A DNA stretch of 36,315 bases, taken from Bacteroidia bacterium. GTDB taxonomy: Bacteria > Bacteroidota > Bacteroidia > Bacteroidales > CAJPTX01. The position numbers and the translations under genes are program-made. Where the stretch lies: assembly GCA_905373665.1 (NCBI GenBank), contig CAJPTV010000008.1, positions 1 through 36,315 on the forward strand, read 5' to 3'. Below the pieces are notes generated by a model that worked only from the letters and a program-made list of their open reading frames with translations, had not been told where the DNA came from and did no database searches. Position 1 is the first letter of the stretch. The number at the start of each line of letters is the position of its first letter. Positions 23,676 through 31,713 of the stretch are shown piece by piece.

Positions 23676-25136
23676 ATGGGGGTGCTTCGCAAATTGGCAG
23701 GACAATCGGCAATCTATGGGTTGAGTAGCGTCGTCCCCCGCTTACTCAACTACTTCTTGGTAACCCTTCATTCTCGCGTCTTTAACGAAGGTGAATACGG
23801 GGTCATCACCGAGCTCTATGCCTACGTAGCCGTACTCCTCATCTTGCTAACCTTTGGACTAGAAACAGGCTTTTTCCGTTTCGCGGGTAAAAAAGAGACA
23901 CCCCAGAAAGGCAATCAAGTCTTCAGCACCATCTTTTACTTCCTAGGCTTCACAAGCCTCGCATTCTTTGGGTTAGGTTGGCTATTCTTACACCCAATAG
24001 CGAGCGCCCTAAACTACAGTGGTAACGAAAGTTTACTACTGATGATGTTCGCCATCCTAGCTATCGATGCCTGGAGTGCCCCCCTCTTTAACCGCCTACG
24101 ATGGCAAGAGCGTCCCAAAGTCTACAGCGGGATAAAGATCATCTCCGTACTCGTAAACATCGGCTTTAACTTCTTGTTCCTCCTAGCTTACCCCTACCTA
24201 GGGTGGTATGACCCCGCCTTCGGCGTAGGCTACGTACTCCTGAGCAACCTACTGGGCAGTGGCGTAGCTTGGCTCTTAGCCTTTGCCATGTGTGGCACTC
24301 CACCCAAATTCTTCAGCAGAAAGATCTTGACGCCCATCCTAGCCTTTTCCTTTCCCCTACTCCTAAGTGGTTTGGCTGGCACTACCAACGAGTTTATGGA
24401 TCGTATCTTCATCAAATGGCTCACCCCAGCCGCCGACCCAATGAGCGAACTCGGGATCTACGGTGCTAATGGAAAGATTGCCGTCCTACTCGTGCTCTGC
24501 GTCCAAATGTTCAAATTCGCTGCCGAACCCTTCTTCTTTTCAAGCGCTGACGAAAAGAACGACCCTCAGGTCTACGCGATGGTAACAAAGTATTTCTGGT
24601 ACTTCACCCTCCTCGTTCTCGTGGCGATTATGTTTTACCTCCCCCTCTTCCAGTTCTTTATTGGTAAAAGCTTTCGGATAGGGCTGGGGGTTATCCCTAT
24701 TCTCCTAGTAGCGAACCTGCTATATGGTCTCTTCTTCAATGTAAGCTTTTGGTACAAACTCCAGAAACGAACTTGGTACGGCGTATTCTTTACCGTGACG
24801 GGCGCCGCCGTGACCCTCGGTGTCAACCTACTACTTACCCCCCTACTTAGCTACTACGGTGCTGCTTTTGCAAGAGTGGCAAGCTATCTGGTTATGTGTC
24901 TCTTATGTGTCCTGATAGGTCGGAAGTATTTCCCCGTCCCCTACGAATACGGAAAGTTCTTTCTCTCCCTCCTCCTAAGCCTTTTATGGGTAGGGGCTGG
25001 GAGCTTACTCTCTGAGATGCACTGGGTCGTGATGCTCGGGGGGCGTTCCTTACTGCTGCTCTTGCTCGTATACTTATTGATGCGTCTAGAACATATCTCA
25101 CCCCGCAGCTTACTAAAGCTATGGAAACGAAAGTAA
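23676..25136 (+). CDS. Polysaccharide/lipid-linked oligosaccharide flippase (Wzx-like, MATE superfamily)
   Basis: The 486-residue integral membrane protein has about 12-14 hydrophobic helices. It starts with the amphipathic LAGQSAIYGLSSVVPRLLNY typical of O-antigen or capsule flippases, with ETGFFRFA following helix 2. It probably moves a lipid-linked glycan across the inner membrane. No glycosyltransferases lie in the window, so the substrate cannot be assigned. It overlaps dut by 16 bases and is 11 bases from the patatin gene. Confidence 0.88.
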   Translation: MGVLRKLAGQSAIYGLSSVVPRLLNYFLVTLHSRVFNEGEYGVITELYAYVAVLLILLTFGLETGFFRFAGKKETPQKGNQVFSTIFYFLGFTSLAFFGLGWLFLHPIASALNYSGNESLLLMMFAILAIDAWSAPLFNRLRWQERPKVYSGIKIISVLVNIGFNFLFLLAYPYLGWYDPAFGVGYVLLSNLLGSGVAWLLAFAMCGTPPKFFSRKILTPILAFSFPLLLSGLAGTTNEFMDRIFIKWLTPAADPMSELGIYGANGKIAVLLVLCVQMFKFAAEPFFFSSADEKNDPQVYAMVTKYFWYFTLLVLVAIMFYLPLFQFFIGKSFRIGLGVIPILLVANLLYGLFFNVSFWYKLQKRTWYGVFFTVTGAAVTLGVNLLLTPLLSYYGAAFARVASYLVMCLLCVLIGRKYFPVPYEYGKFFLSLLLSLLWVGAGSLLSEMHWVVMLGGRSLLLLLLVYLLMRLEHISPRSLLKLWKRK

Positions 25137-25561
25137 ACATCTTACTCAAAACAGGGGCACAGCCCCCAAGCTATATGACCACAGGGAGTGCCGGAGCAGA
25201 TCTCTACGCTTACCTCGATGCGCCCCTCACCCTCCCCCCCTACGGTGGCGTAGCCTCAATCCCCACAGGCGTATCCCTAGAGCTCCCCACAGGGTTAGAA
25301 GCTCAGATCCGTCCGCGGAGTGGCTTAGCACGAAAACATGGGGTGACCGTACTCAACGCTCCCGGGACTATCGATAGTGACTATCGGGGCGAGATTATCG
25401 TCTTGCTCATTAACCATAGCGCCTCCCCTTACACCATCGAAGCGGGAGAACGGATAGCCCAACTCGTGATAGCTCCCGTACTACAAGCAACGTTTACCGT
25501 TGTGGAAACTCTAGAACCTACAGAACGTAACCAACAAGGATTTGGACATACAGGGAAATGA
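25121..25561 (+). CDS. dut: dUTP diphosphatase
   Basis: This trimeric enzyme hydrolyses dUTP to dUMP and limits uracil in DNA. All five dUTPase motifs are present in 146 residues: AGADLYAYL (24-32), RPRSGLA (64-70), LNAPGTIDSDYRGEI (78-92), ERIAQLVI (110-117) and the Phe-containing C-terminal loop QQGFGHTG (138-145). The gene overlaps the flippase by 16 bases and its TGA overlaps the next ATG (ATGA), so it is embedded in the operon. Confidence 0.97.
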   Translation: METKVNILLKTGAQPPSYMTTGSAGADLYAYLDAPLTLPPYGGVASIPTGVSLELPTGLEAQIRPRSGLARKHGVTVLNAPGTIDSDYRGEIIVLLINHSASPYTIEAGERIAQLVIAPVLQATFTVVETLEPTERNQQGFGHTGK

Positions 25562-27327
25562 AGCTAAGAAAGCGATTATTGATACTACTGACCATCGCTA
25601 CTGGTCTAGGCTTATTAGGGTGCAGCACCCAACAGAAGCAACAACAACCGCTGTTTGAAAAACAGGTAGGCAACCCCTACTTCGATAGCTACTACCTCTA
25701 CCTGACCGACAGCACAGAGCAGATCTTGCCGCGTCTACGAGCCAACTTTGCCCAATCCCAATCGCCAGAAATAAGCGACCTTATCGCACAAGTATTTTAC
25801 CGAAGCGGGAACTTAGACTCTGCCGCACACTACATACAACAAGCTTATCAACTAGACTCTAACAATGTGAACTATACCAAGAAGTACTACGCCATCCTAG
25901 AGGAGGGGCAACGCTCCCCCGAACAATTGCTCTACCTTGCCCATCGCCTAGTCCTCCTAGACAGCAGCGATGCCAAGAACCAGTATAGCCTCCTTATGGC
26001 CTACATCCGCAACAACCGAATCGACGACGCTATCCGCTACGCTCAGCAAAAACGAACCTTTTTCCGTCGCTACTTCGAGATTGATAGACTCCTCGTCAAC
26101 CTCTACTTACAGCGACAATCACCAGACTCTGCCATGCTCGTAGCAGAAGAGCTCATAGCCAAAGATCCTACCGAAGCCGAAAGTTACTTCCTCGCCTCAA
26201 TGGTCGCCGCACGCTGTGACGACACGCTTCGTTACAAACGATACTTCAAAAAAGGCGTACAATACGGCTGCCCGAGCGAAATGCTACTAGAAACCTACTC
26301 ACAGTACATGCTTCTAGATCAGCGAAATCCACGCGACTTACTGCAAACCCTAGACACCATATTCGATCGCTGCCACTATCCCGAACCTTGGCTACTAGAG
26401 ACTCTCACCAACCTCCGTTTCGTATTCACCTCCCCCCAGATGAGCGACCCCACCGAGCGCCACCTATTCGCCAACTTTGAGAAACAACTCGCCCAATCCT
26501 CTGAAGGGCAATTCATTCTCCTACAGTACTACCGACGCAACCAAGATACTGCGGCCGCACTAGCCTCCATCGAACGTAACCAAAAGCAATTTGCCCCAAG
26601 CTACCTATGGGATATGATCTACGTGAGCGAAAGCTTAAAATATCGCCCATTACCGAGCTTAACCACCTGGAATGACGAAACACGCGTCGTGCGAGAGAAT
26701 ATCACCAAATATCCGTTCGATCTCTTCTCCGCCTACGTCTATTTTGAATGGGTAGGACAACGTACTGATTCTGTTGGAAGAATAGACACCGTCAATCGCT
26801 ATATTGGTCACTATAAAGAGCTGCTGAACAAAGCAAAGAAAGGAGATGTCTATACCTTCGAGCTCACCTTTGGCAAAGATACCACTGTGCAACAGATACC
26901 CAGCCTTCGCTATAACCTTTCCCGTCTCTACGGCTACAAAGGCGACGTAAGCCGAAAAGATCAAAACGCTTTCCAAGCCTACGAAGAAGCCCTAAAGTAC
27001 AACCCAAACAACGAAGTAGCGCTCAATAACTATGCCTACAACCTCGCCATAGTAGACGAGAAACAACTCAAGCTCGCACGCAAAATGTCCGAAAAGAGCC
27101 TGAAAATAGACCCCAACAACGAGAACTATCTAGACACCTACGGCTATATCCTCTACCGCCTCGGACTTTACAAGGAGGCAAAAGCTGTCTTCACCAAGTT
27201 ACTATCCATCAATCCACGTCCCGGTAAAACCTCCCTTTTGCACTACTGCGATATCCTAGAGGCGCTCGGCAACAAGGATGCCGCCGAGGTCTACCGTATG
27301 AAAGCCAACAATATGGAAAAGGAGTAA
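25558..27327 (+). CDS. Tetratricopeptide-repeat lipoprotein
   Basis: The 589-residue lipoprotein has Cys22 in LLGCS. The mature part consists almost entirely of helix-turn-helix pairs. The clearest TPR units are NLDSAAHYIQQAYQLDSNN (about 79-97), EALKYNPNNEVALNNYAYN (about 474-492) and ARKMSEKSLKIDPNNENYL followed by YGYILYRLGLYKEAKAVFTK. It most likely serves as a periplasmic scaffold; partners are unknown. It overlaps dut by four bases and is followed 24 bases later by the EnvC-like gene. That position between dut and envC is shared with many Bacteroidales (recalled, not checked). Confidence 0.9.
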   Translation: MKLRKRLLILLTIATGLGLLGCSTQQKQQQPLFEKQVGNPYFDSYYLYLTDSTEQILPRLRANFAQSQSPEISDLIAQVFYRSGNLDSAAHYIQQAYQLDSNNVNYTKKYYAILEEGQRSPEQLLYLAHRLVLLDSSDAKNQYSLLMAYIRNNRIDDAIRYAQQKRTFFRRYFEIDRLLVNLYLQRQSPDSAMLVAEELIAKDPTEAESYFLASMVAARCDDTLRYKRYFKKGVQYGCPSEMLLETYSQYMLLDQRNPRDLLQTLDTIFDRCHYPEPWLLETLTNLRFVFTSPQMSDPTERHLFANFEKQLAQSSEGQFILLQYYRRNQDTAAALASIERNQKQFAPSYLWDMIYVSESLKYRPLPSLTTWNDETRVVRENITKYPFDLFSAYVYFEWVGQRTDSVGRIDTVNRYIGHYKELLNKAKKGDVYTFELTFGKDTTVQQIPSLRYNLSRLYGYKGDVSRKDQNAFQAYEEALKYNPNNEVALNNYAYNLAIVDEKQLKLARKMSEKSLKIDPNNENYLDTYGYILYRLGLYKEAKAVFTKLLSINPRPGKTSLLHYCDILEALGNKDAAEVYRMKANNMEKE

Positions 27328-27351
27328 TACCTCCCTAAAAGCGACAATAAG

Positions 27352-28539
27352 ATGATAGGCAAGACTTTGTGTCGTTGGGTTCTATGCGCCCTACTCCTCT
27401 TCCTCTTTCACGAATGTGTAGCACAAAAACTCATAGACCTACAACGACAAAAAAAACAAACCCTCGAACGCATCTCAACCACCTCCCAACTCATCGAAGA
27501 AGGAAGTAAATCACAAGCTCAAAATACGCGAAAACTCGACCTCCTTACCGCACAAATAGAGACTCGTAACGACCTGATAAAGAATATCAACCAGCAAATC
27601 GAACTCTATAACCAAGAGATCTCCCAACGCGTGCGGAGCATCACCCAACACGAACAGGAACTAGATACCCTCCTCACCCAATACGCCCAATTCGTACGAC
27701 GTACCCAGTTTCTACAAGGGCGACACGAGGTTCTGCTCCAAATCTTAGCCTCTAAGAACCTATCGCAGATGTACCGACGCATCCGCTTCTACCGCGAATA
27801 TCTACAATACCAACATTCGCAGCACGAAACCATCCTCGCCCTCAATCAGAAGTTACACAACGAGCGCGACTCCCTCTTCGATGCACAAAAACGCCTAGTC
27901 GCCTTAAGAAACGAAGAGTACTCCTCTCGCAACCAACTACTTTCCGAAAAGAACCTATACAATCAGGAGTTGCAACGCCTCCTCCAAAAGGAAAAAGAGT
28001 TGAAAAACACCCTACTAGAAGATCAAAAGAAGGTACGAGAGCTTAACCTTGCCATCAATAAGCTCCTAGAGGAAGAAGCCGAGCAAAACCGCAAAGCAAA
28101 ACACGATGCGCAGTACAAGAAACTTGGCAAGAATTTTGCTAGTAACAAAGGAAAGTTGCCATGGCCTATCCTAACAGGTTCTATCATACGAGGATACGGT
28201 CAGCAAGAAAGCAAACTTCTCAAAGGAATCAAAACCACGAGCGAGGGCGTAGACATCGCCGCAAAAAAGAATTCCGTAGTACGGAGTGTCTTTAACGGGA
28301 AAGTGACCAAAGTGGCGCGCATCCCCGGAGGCAATGACGTCGTAATCATCCGACACGGCGAATTCCTCACCCTCTACTCCAACCTCGTGAACCTAGTCGT
28401 CAATACTGGCGATGAAGTCAAAGCAGGACAAACACTCGGAACGGTCTATACTGAGAAAAACGCCGCACAAGGAACACTCCATTTCGAGATTTGGCAAGAG
28501 TTCCGTTCTCTAAATCCTAAAGTTTGGCTTCATCCCTAG
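27352..28539 (+). CDS. envC: EnvC-like murein hydrolase activator with degenerate M23 domain
   Basis: The 395 residues begin with a signal peptide (about 1-24, CVAQ), then two long coiled-coil stretches (25-110 and 160-255), then an M23/LytM fold (268-395: GKLPWPILTGSII, GVDIAA, GNDVVIIRHGE, VKAGQTLGTV, LHFEIW). Three metal or catalytic positions are altered. The His before GVDI is Ser297, the His of Y-x-H-L is Asn344, and the first His of HxH is Thr375; Asp301 and His377 remain. This pattern is that of EnvC/NlpD-type activators, which bind amidases rather than cut peptidoglycan. It is the last gene of the operon. A weak hairpin ATTTTCC/GGAAAAT (28543-28562) follows but has no T-run. Confidence 0.9.
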   Translation: MIGKTLCRWVLCALLLFLFHECVAQKLIDLQRQKKQTLERISTTSQLIEEGSKSQAQNTRKLDLLTAQIETRNDLIKNINQQIELYNQEISQRVRSITQHEQELDTLLTQYAQFVRRTQFLQGRHEVLLQILASKNLSQMYRRIRFYREYLQYQHSQHETILALNQKLHNERDSLFDAQKRLVALRNEEYSSRNQLLSEKNLYNQELQRLLQKEKELKNTLLEDQKKVRELNLAINKLLEEEAEQNRKAKHDAQYKKLGKNFASNKGKLPWPILTGSIIRGYGQQESKLLKGIKTTSEGVDIAAKKNSVVRSVFNGKVTKVARIPGGNDVVIIRHGEFLTLYSNLVNLVVNTGDEVKAGQTLGTVYTEKNAAQGTLHFEIWQEFRSLNPKVWLHP

Positions 28540-28669
28540 ATTATTTTCCTATTCTGGAAAATGAAGACCAAGACCCTAAACAACAGATAAACTGCTCACC
28601 TCCCTCGCTCATTCTTTTTGTGTAGAAAAAATAGTTGTCTACACATTATAGAAATAAAAGAAAATGGGC

Positions 28670-28677
28670 TAACTTTG
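28670..28677 (+). promoter_or_regulatory. Bacteroidetes -7 box for the anti-sigma/ybeY/mnmG unit
   Basis: TAACTTTG matches TAnnTTTG exactly, 79 bases before the ATG at 28757, within the AT-rich 217-base gap after envC. The -33 position reads TTAT, a partial match at best. Confidence 0.5.
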
Positions 28678-28756
28678 ATTAGGGAATACCTACTACTTTT
28701 CGGTAAAGAGAAAAATAGCATCAGGATTTTTAGGATAGAGACAAATACACGATACC

Positions 28757-29155
28757 ATGGAGCGAATCGTCTTAGCGTCGACCGAAACAGCCAGTAACGA
28801 ACTCTTAGAGTTCCTAGACACGCTGTTCATGAAAGTTGACGGTTTGGCAGACCTCGAGGCGAATGTACAAGTTGCCATCTGCGAGACCTTCAACAATGCT
28901 GTGGTACACGGAAACAAGCTTAATTTTAACAAACGTGTGACCTGCACCTTCGAAACCACCGATACCGACTTCGTTTTCACTATTGAAGACGAGGGCGAAG
29001 GCTTCGAGGTAGAAAAGATCCCCGACCCTACCCTTCCCGAGAATATCGAAAAAACGCGTGGAAGGGGGGTATTTCTCACTCAAAAGCTCTCCAGTAAGGT
29101 AGAGTACCTAGATAGGGGAAGAAAGGTGATTATTAGCTTCTGTAAAAAGAAATAA
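28757..29155 (+). CDS. Anti-sigma regulatory factor-type ATP-binding protein (RsbW/SpoIIAB-like)
   Basis: The 132-residue GHKL ATPase domain stands alone. The N-box is ICETFNNAVVHGN (41-53, Glu43 and Asn47), the G1 box is EDEGEGF (77-83), and the G2 box GRGVFL (102-107) closes the ATP lid. In Firmicutes such proteins phosphorylate an anti-anti-sigma factor and bind sigma factors. Neither partner is in the window, so that role is not established here. It lies directly upstream of ybeY and mnmG, an order I recall as common in Bacteroidales. Confidence 0.88.
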   Translation: MERIVLASTETASNELLEFLDTLFMKVDGLADLEANVQVAICETFNNAVVHGNKLNFNKRVTCTFETTDTDFVFTIEDEGEGFEVEKIPDPTLPENIEKTRGRGVFLTQKLSSKVEYLDRGRKVIISFCKKK

Positions 29156-29163
29156 GGACGGTT

Positions 29164-29592
29164 TTGAGCATACTATTCCACACCCTAGGGGTGCATTACC
29201 TTTTACGACACAAACGGGAGATACGCGCCGTTATAGCGCTCATGTGCCAAAGCAAAGGATATCAGGTCGGAGATGTCAACTACATCCTCTGCTCCAAACG
29301 CGTGATCAAGGAAACGAACATCCGCTACCTCGATCACCACTACTATACCGACATCATCACCTTTCCCCTATCCGAGGAAAGCACCATCATCAGTGCCGAT
29401 ATCTACGTGTGCGTCCCCATCGTCTTTGAAAATGCCGTACGCTTTCACACCTCAGCCTATACCGAGTTGGTGCGCGTCCTCTTCCACGGCATCCTACATC
29501 TGATCGGCTATGACGACCACACCCCAGAAGATCAAACCGCCATGCGCGCAACAGAGGATCTCTGGCTCGCCAAATTCCAAGAAATGCTATAA
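29164..29592 (+). CDS. ybeY: Endoribonuclease YbeY (16S rRNA maturation)
   Basis: This 142-residue metal-dependent RNase takes part in 16S rRNA 3'-end processing and ribosome quality control. The zinc motif H-x3-H-x5-H is seen in HGILHLIGYDDH (His108, His112, His118), preceded by the usual TDIITFPLSE and ISADIYVCV. The start is TTG at 29164. It is supported by AAGGA in the spacer, 8 bases upstream, and by the absence of any ATG before residue 27. It lies 8 bases after the anti-sigma-type gene. Confidence 0.93.
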   Translation: MSILFHTLGVHYLLRHKREIRAVIALMCQSKGYQVGDVNYILCSKRVIKETNIRYLDHHYYTDIITFPLSEESTIISADIYVCVPIVFENAVRFHTSAYTELVRVLFHGILHLIGYDDHTPEDQTAMRATEDLWLAKFQEML

Positions 29593-29610
29593 AAGCATTT
29601 TCTTTGCTTC

Positions 29611-31512
29611 ATGGAAAGAAGCAGAGAGATTATCGTAATCGGTGGCGGACACGCTGGTTGCGAAGCCGCCCTAGCAGCGGCAACTTTGGGCGTTAATACG
29701 CTCCTTATCACAACAGACATTACCAAACTCGGGGTGATGAGTTGCAATCCCTCCATCGGTGGGATAGGCAAAGGGCAAATCGTGCGCGAAATCGACGCAC
29801 TGGGCGGCTTTACTGGCCAGTGTACCGATCAAACCACCCTCCAATTTCGGATGCTCAACCGCTCCAAAGGAGCAGCCATGCACAGCCCTCGCGCGCAGTG
29901 CGATCGCGATCTCTTTAGCCTACACTGGCGCGCAAAACTAGAGGCTACGCCCAACCTCTCCATTATCCAAGACACCATCGAAGAGCTCCTTCTAGAAACA
30001 CATCAAGGAAAAGTGCAATGCGTAGGCGTACGCTCCAAACTACGAGGCGAACTCCCCGCCCAGCGGGTGATCCTCACTGCTGGTACTTTTCTCAACGGAC
30101 TGATTCATGTCGGAATGTACCACACCCTAGGCGGTCGCATTGACGAAAGTGCCGTCCCACGACTCACAGAACAACTCGTAGCGCACGGTATCCGAGCCGC
30201 TCGCTTCAAAACAGGTACCTCCCCACGCATCGACCTCCGCACGATCAACTTAGACGTTTGCCGCATCCAAGCGGGCGACGAGGAGGGAGGCTGCTTCTCT
30301 TACTCTACCACCAGCCCCAGCCCACTCCTACAACGTCCGTGCTACATCACAGAAACCAATCCTCGTACCCACGAAATCCTACGAAACAACCTAGACCGCT
30401 CCCCCCTATTCCAGCATATCATTCAAGGGCGTGGTCCTCGCTACTGCCCTAGTGTAGAGGATAAGATTCACATCTTTGCAGATAAACCCTCGCACCCGAT
30501 CTTTCTAGAACCAGAGAATAGCGAAGGAAACACCATCTACATCAATGGGTTTAGTACTTCCCTCCCCTACGATGTACAAGAGGCAGGGCTACATTCTATC
30601 CATGGTCTCGAGGAGGCACACATCATCCGCCCCGGCTATGCAATAGAGTATGACTATTTCGATCCACTGCAGCTCGAACACACGTTAGCCTCAAAAGTGA
30701 TCCCCCAGCTCTACATAGCTGGGCAGCTAAACGGCACTACTGGTTACGAGGAGGCTGCCGCACAAGGACTTTTAGCAGGCATCAATGCCGCACACGCTCT
30801 AATGGGCAAAGCCCCCATCATCCTACGCCGTGCCGAAGCCTACATCGGTGTCATGATAGACGACCTTGTCACCAAAGGTGTCGACGAACCCTACCGTATG
30901 TTTACCAGTCGTGCCGAGCATCGCCTTTCGCTCCGACAAGACAATGCAGATGAGCGCCTCTACTCCTTAGCCCAAGCGATTGGCTTACGCTCCGCCACAG
31001 CACTCGAAAACACTCGCGAGAAGTACGAAAAGGTAACACTCTTCTCTACCCACTTATCGCAATCTTCTCTCACCCCCGAATCAATCAACGCCTACCTCAC
31101 AGCCCAGAACTCCACTCCCCTCCCCCAAGCAATCAAAGCTCATAAACTCCTTTTGCGTCCCGAGGTCAAACTAGATGCCCTCCTATCTCACCTCCCCACA
31201 CTCATTCCTAACGACTTCACACTCTCTTCCGAAATAATTCACAGCACCGAGACGCGCATCAAATACGCCAGTTACATAGAGAAAGAGGAGCAAGAGAGTG
31301 AACAGACCCTCAAGATAGACACCATACACATCCCCGACACACTAGACTACTCCACCATAGAAAGCATCAGTATCGAGGGACGTCAAAAGCTTCGTCAACA
31401 CCGCCCTAAAACCCTCGGCGAGGCAAAGCACATCCCTGGCATCAAACCCAGCGACCTCAAAGCTATCTTAATCGCCATGCGCTCTTTTGTTCCACGTGGA
31501 ACAAAAGAATAA
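29611..31512 (+). CDS. mnmG: tRNA uridine-5-carboxymethylaminomethyl modification enzyme MnmG (GidA), with parS-encoded C-terminal tail
   Basis: This FAD enzyme works with MnmE to install the cmnm5 group on wobble U34. The 633 residues carry GGGHAGCEAALAAA (11-24), CNPSIGGIGKGQIVREIDALGG, AGTFLNGLIHVG, AGQLNGTTGYEEAAAQGL and FTSRAEHRLSLRQDNADERL. The C-terminal helices end in DLKAILIAMR, where the family normally stops within a few residues. Here SFVPRGTKE follows, and VPRGTK (627-632) is encoded by a TGTTCCACGTGGAACA palindrome just before the stop. mnmA, acting on the same uridine, is also in the window. uvrC follows after 201 bases that hold further palindromes. Confidence 0.96.
   Translation: MERSREIIVIGGGHAGCEAALAAATLGVNTLLITTDITKLGVMSCNPSIGGIGKGQIVREIDALGGFTGQCTDQTTLQFRMLNRSKGAAMHSPRAQCDRDLFSLHWRAKLEATPNLSIIQDTIEELLLETHQGKVQCVGVRSKLRGELPAQRVILTAGTFLNGLIHVGMYHTLGGRIDESAVPRLTEQLVAHGIRAARFKTGTSPRIDLRTINLDVCRIQAGDEEGGCFSYSTTSPSPLLQRPCYITETNPRTHEILRNNLDRSPLFQHIIQGRGPRYCPSVEDKIHIFADKPSHPIFLEPENSEGNTIYINGFSTSLPYDVQEAGLHSIHGLEEAHIIRPGYAIEYDYFDPLQLEHTLASKVIPQLYIAGQLNGTTGYEEAAAQGLLAGINAAHALMGKAPIILRRAEAYIGVMIDDLVTKGVDEPYRMFTSRAEHRLSLRQDNADERLYSLAQAIGLRSATALENTREKYEKVTLFSTHLSQSSLTPESINAYLTAQNSTPLPQAIKAHKLLLRPEVKLDALLSHLPTLIPNDFTLSSEIIHSTETRIKYASYIEKEEQESEQTLKIDTIHIPDTLDYSTIESISIEGRQKLRQHRPKTLGEAKHIPGIKPSDLKAILIAMRSFVPRGTKE
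31488..31503. other. parS: Putative parS site 1 (inside mnmG 3' end)
   Basis: A perfect TGTTCCACGTGGAACA. It extends to a perfect 26-bp palindrome at 31483-31508. It is read in frame as VPRGT. Confidence 0.75.
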
Positions 31513-31533
31513 GAAATACATACCGCCCCCAAA

Positions 31534-31549
31534 TGTTCCACGTGGAACA
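31534..31549. other. parS: Putative parS site 2 (mnmG-uvrC spacer)
   Basis: A perfect TGTTCCACGTGGAACA, 46 bases from site 1. Confidence 0.75.
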
Positions 31550-31578
31550 TTCGCAAAGAGCACTCAGGGTAAAACACA

Positions 31579-31594
31579 CATTCCACGTGGAACA
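31579..31594. other. parS: Putative parS site 3, degenerate (mnmG-uvrC spacer)
   Basis: CATTCCACGTGGAACA matches 14 of 16 positions; the left outer TG is CA. The central TTCCACGTGGAA is intact. Confidence 0.65.
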
Positions 31595-31618
31595 AGAAAA
31601 CTACAAATACCGAAACTA

Positions 31619-31634
31619 TGTTCCACGTGGAACA
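31619..31634. other. parS: Putative parS site 4 (mnmG-uvrC spacer)
   Basis: A perfect TGTTCCACGTGGAACA, 40 bases from site 3. Confidence 0.75.
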
Positions 31635-31672
31635 TTCCTAGAAACACACATCATAGTAATAAACGTCTCTGT

Positions 31673-31688
31673 TGTTCCACGTGGAACA
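31673..31688. other. parS: Putative parS site 5 (26 bases before the uvrC start)
   Basis: A perfect TGTTCCACGTGGAACA, 54 bases from site 4, extended to an 18-bp palindrome by T/A at the flanks. ParB binding here could also affect uvrC expression. Confidence 0.75.
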
Positions 31689-31713
31689 ATACTGATAACT
31701 CAAAGAAAAGGCT

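Noticed and set aside
28543..28562. Hairpin after envC as an intrinsic terminator
   Set aside because: The 7-bp stem is AT-rich and no T-run follows, so it is not supported as a terminator.
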